Origin: Eutypa lata
Lineage: Eukaryota; Ascomycota; Sordariomycetes; Xylariales; Diatrypaceae
Assembly: GCA_022661535.1 (NCBI GenBank)
Contig: JAKULF010000016.1
Coordinates: 725,405 to 789,404 of the forward strand
Length of the DNA stretch: 64,000 bases
Reading direction: 5' to 3'
Each line of letters opens with the position of its first letter. Position 1 is the first letter of the stretch. The notes beneath the pieces were generated by a model. That model did no database searches. It was not told the DNA's origin and worked only from the letters and a program-made list of their open reading frames with translations. The position numbers and the translations under genes are program-made. Positions 63,091 through 64,000 of the stretch are shown one piece after another.

Positions 63091-64000
63091 ATAACGATAT
63101 TACTTTTAAATAACCGAAACTTTAATAATAATAATATACGTAACGTTATAAAAAACTATAATTTCTCGATTTTAATATAATTTTTTAAAGATTTAAATAA
63201 ATTAATAATTATTAAATATTTATATTAATATATTATTAATTTTATTAAAACAAACAGCTTTAATTTATTAATTAAATATTACATTTTTAATATTAACGAG
63301 TTTTTAAAAAACGAAAATAATAAAGTAATATTTTTTCGTTATAACTTAATATTTAATTATAAATATTAATTAAATATTATTAATACGTTTAATTTTTTTT
63401 TACTTATTAAACATTATATTAAATTATTTATATAATAATTATTTATATAAAGCCTTTATATATAAATTATAAAAATAACGCTTTTTTATTACGAAATTAA
63501 AAAATTATAATTTAATATATTTTAATATTTTTTAATAACGATATTTATTATAATTATCGAATTAATATTAAAAAAAATATTAAACTTTATAAGATTTCGA
63601 ATTAAATTAATATATATGTTTTTAAATTCATCGCATTATTTATTAAAAAGCTTTTTATTATTCGACGCTTTATATTTTATAACTTAAAGCGCTTTTACGA
63701 AAATATAATTATAAATATCGACTTTTTCTTTTAAAGCTTTTTTATTATTAATTAAATTTAAATATATATTATCGTTTAAAATATTATAACTCGGCGTAAA
63801 AAAAAAATATACAATTATATAAAATGCTCGAATAAAAATAAATAAATTATTAAATTATATTTTATCGTTTTAAATATAAATAATTTTACATTATTAACGT
63901 TTATAATATTTATAATATTATTTCTTATAATAATTAATATAATAAATCTTATTAATAATATCGCTTTATTATTAATATTTATAAATTAAAAACTTATATA
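63091..64000 (+). pseudogene. RIP-destroyed 5' part of the SNF2-like pseudo-helicase gene
   Basis: Aligns with 15,877 to about 16,788. The start codon is ATA at 63,091 and stops interrupt the frame. Cut by the window end. Confidence 0.82.

Larger units (their letters stand above)
58690..64000 (+). repeat. RIP-mutated collinear copy of 11.72-16.79 kb
   Basis: The last 5.3 kb aligns by eye along its whole length with 11,720-16,788. Anchors are 58,738 with 11,759; 59,467 with 12,271; 60,460 with 13,261; 61,017 with 13,817; 62,304 with 15,090; 63,091 with 15,877; and 64,000 with about 16,788. The offset is stable near 47,200, apart from about 220-240 bp extra at about 58,790-59,035. Differences are almost all C-to-T or G-to-A in the 58.7-64 kb copy. 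The copy continues past the window end. Confidence 0.9.

Noticed and set aside
1..64000. Telomeric TTAGGG arrays, CRISPR arrays, rRNA genes
   Set aside because: None seen on either strand; subtelomeric location is only inferred from the helicase type and repeats.

Overview
The window is nuclear DNA of a filamentous ascomycete. Genes are interrupted by short introns of about 48-240 nt with GTRNGT-type donors, CTAAC/CTGAC branch points and YAG acceptors. A typical fungal-specific transcription factor is present. The right 45% has the extreme AT bias and CpA-to-TpA signature of repeat-induced point mutation (RIP). All coordinates, splice sites and homology statements come from reading the sequence by eye; no database search was run.

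Region 1 (1-8.5 kb) is an ordinary accessory metabolic neighbourhood. It holds the 3' part of a fungal_trans transcription factor, a short-chain dehydrogenase, a glyoxalase-fold protein, a flavodoxin-fold NADPH:FMN reductase-like protein with a zinc ribbon, and a three-exon FAD monooxygenase. The layout suggests a small catabolic or secondary-metabolism cluster. Region 2 (8.5-11 kb) has no convincing gene; two weak tRNA/SINE-like stretches were noted.

Region 3 (11.0-33.3 kb) is the interesting part: a multi-gene array that looks like a repetitive, probably subtelomeric or mobile element. It encodes a NADAR-domain protein and, divergently, a Poa1-like macrodomain protein. Both are families of ADP-ribose-removing enzymes. 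Next come two tandem paralogous SNF2-type helicase genes, of which the first is intact but has lost every catalytic motif. Last is a zinc-finger/RecQ helicase of the telomere-linked-helicase type. A perfect 12-bp palindrome, ATTGTATACAAT, or a near match lies upstream of each gene. At least 22 copies of a different 16-bp imperfect palindrome (about TAGATTCTAGAATCTA) sit in the intergenic DNA and in nearly all the long introns. A 0.7-kb module carrying the promoter and a small basic ORF occurs twice (about 11.0 and 21.4 kb), a trace of tandem duplication. I read the array as one co-regulated set of nucleic-acid helicases plus ADP-ribosyl hydrolases; this functional link is inference.

Region 4 (33.3-35.2 kb) is a transition zone with a broken gene for a secreted-type protein. 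Region 5 (35.24-64 kb) is extremely AT-rich, gene-free, RIP-mutated DNA. Its last 5.3 kb (about 58.69-64.0 kb) is a collinear, heavily mutated copy of 11.72-16.79 kb containing wrecked NADAR, macrodomain and SNF2-like genes. The rest (35.24-58.69 kb) holds old repeats that I could not identify.
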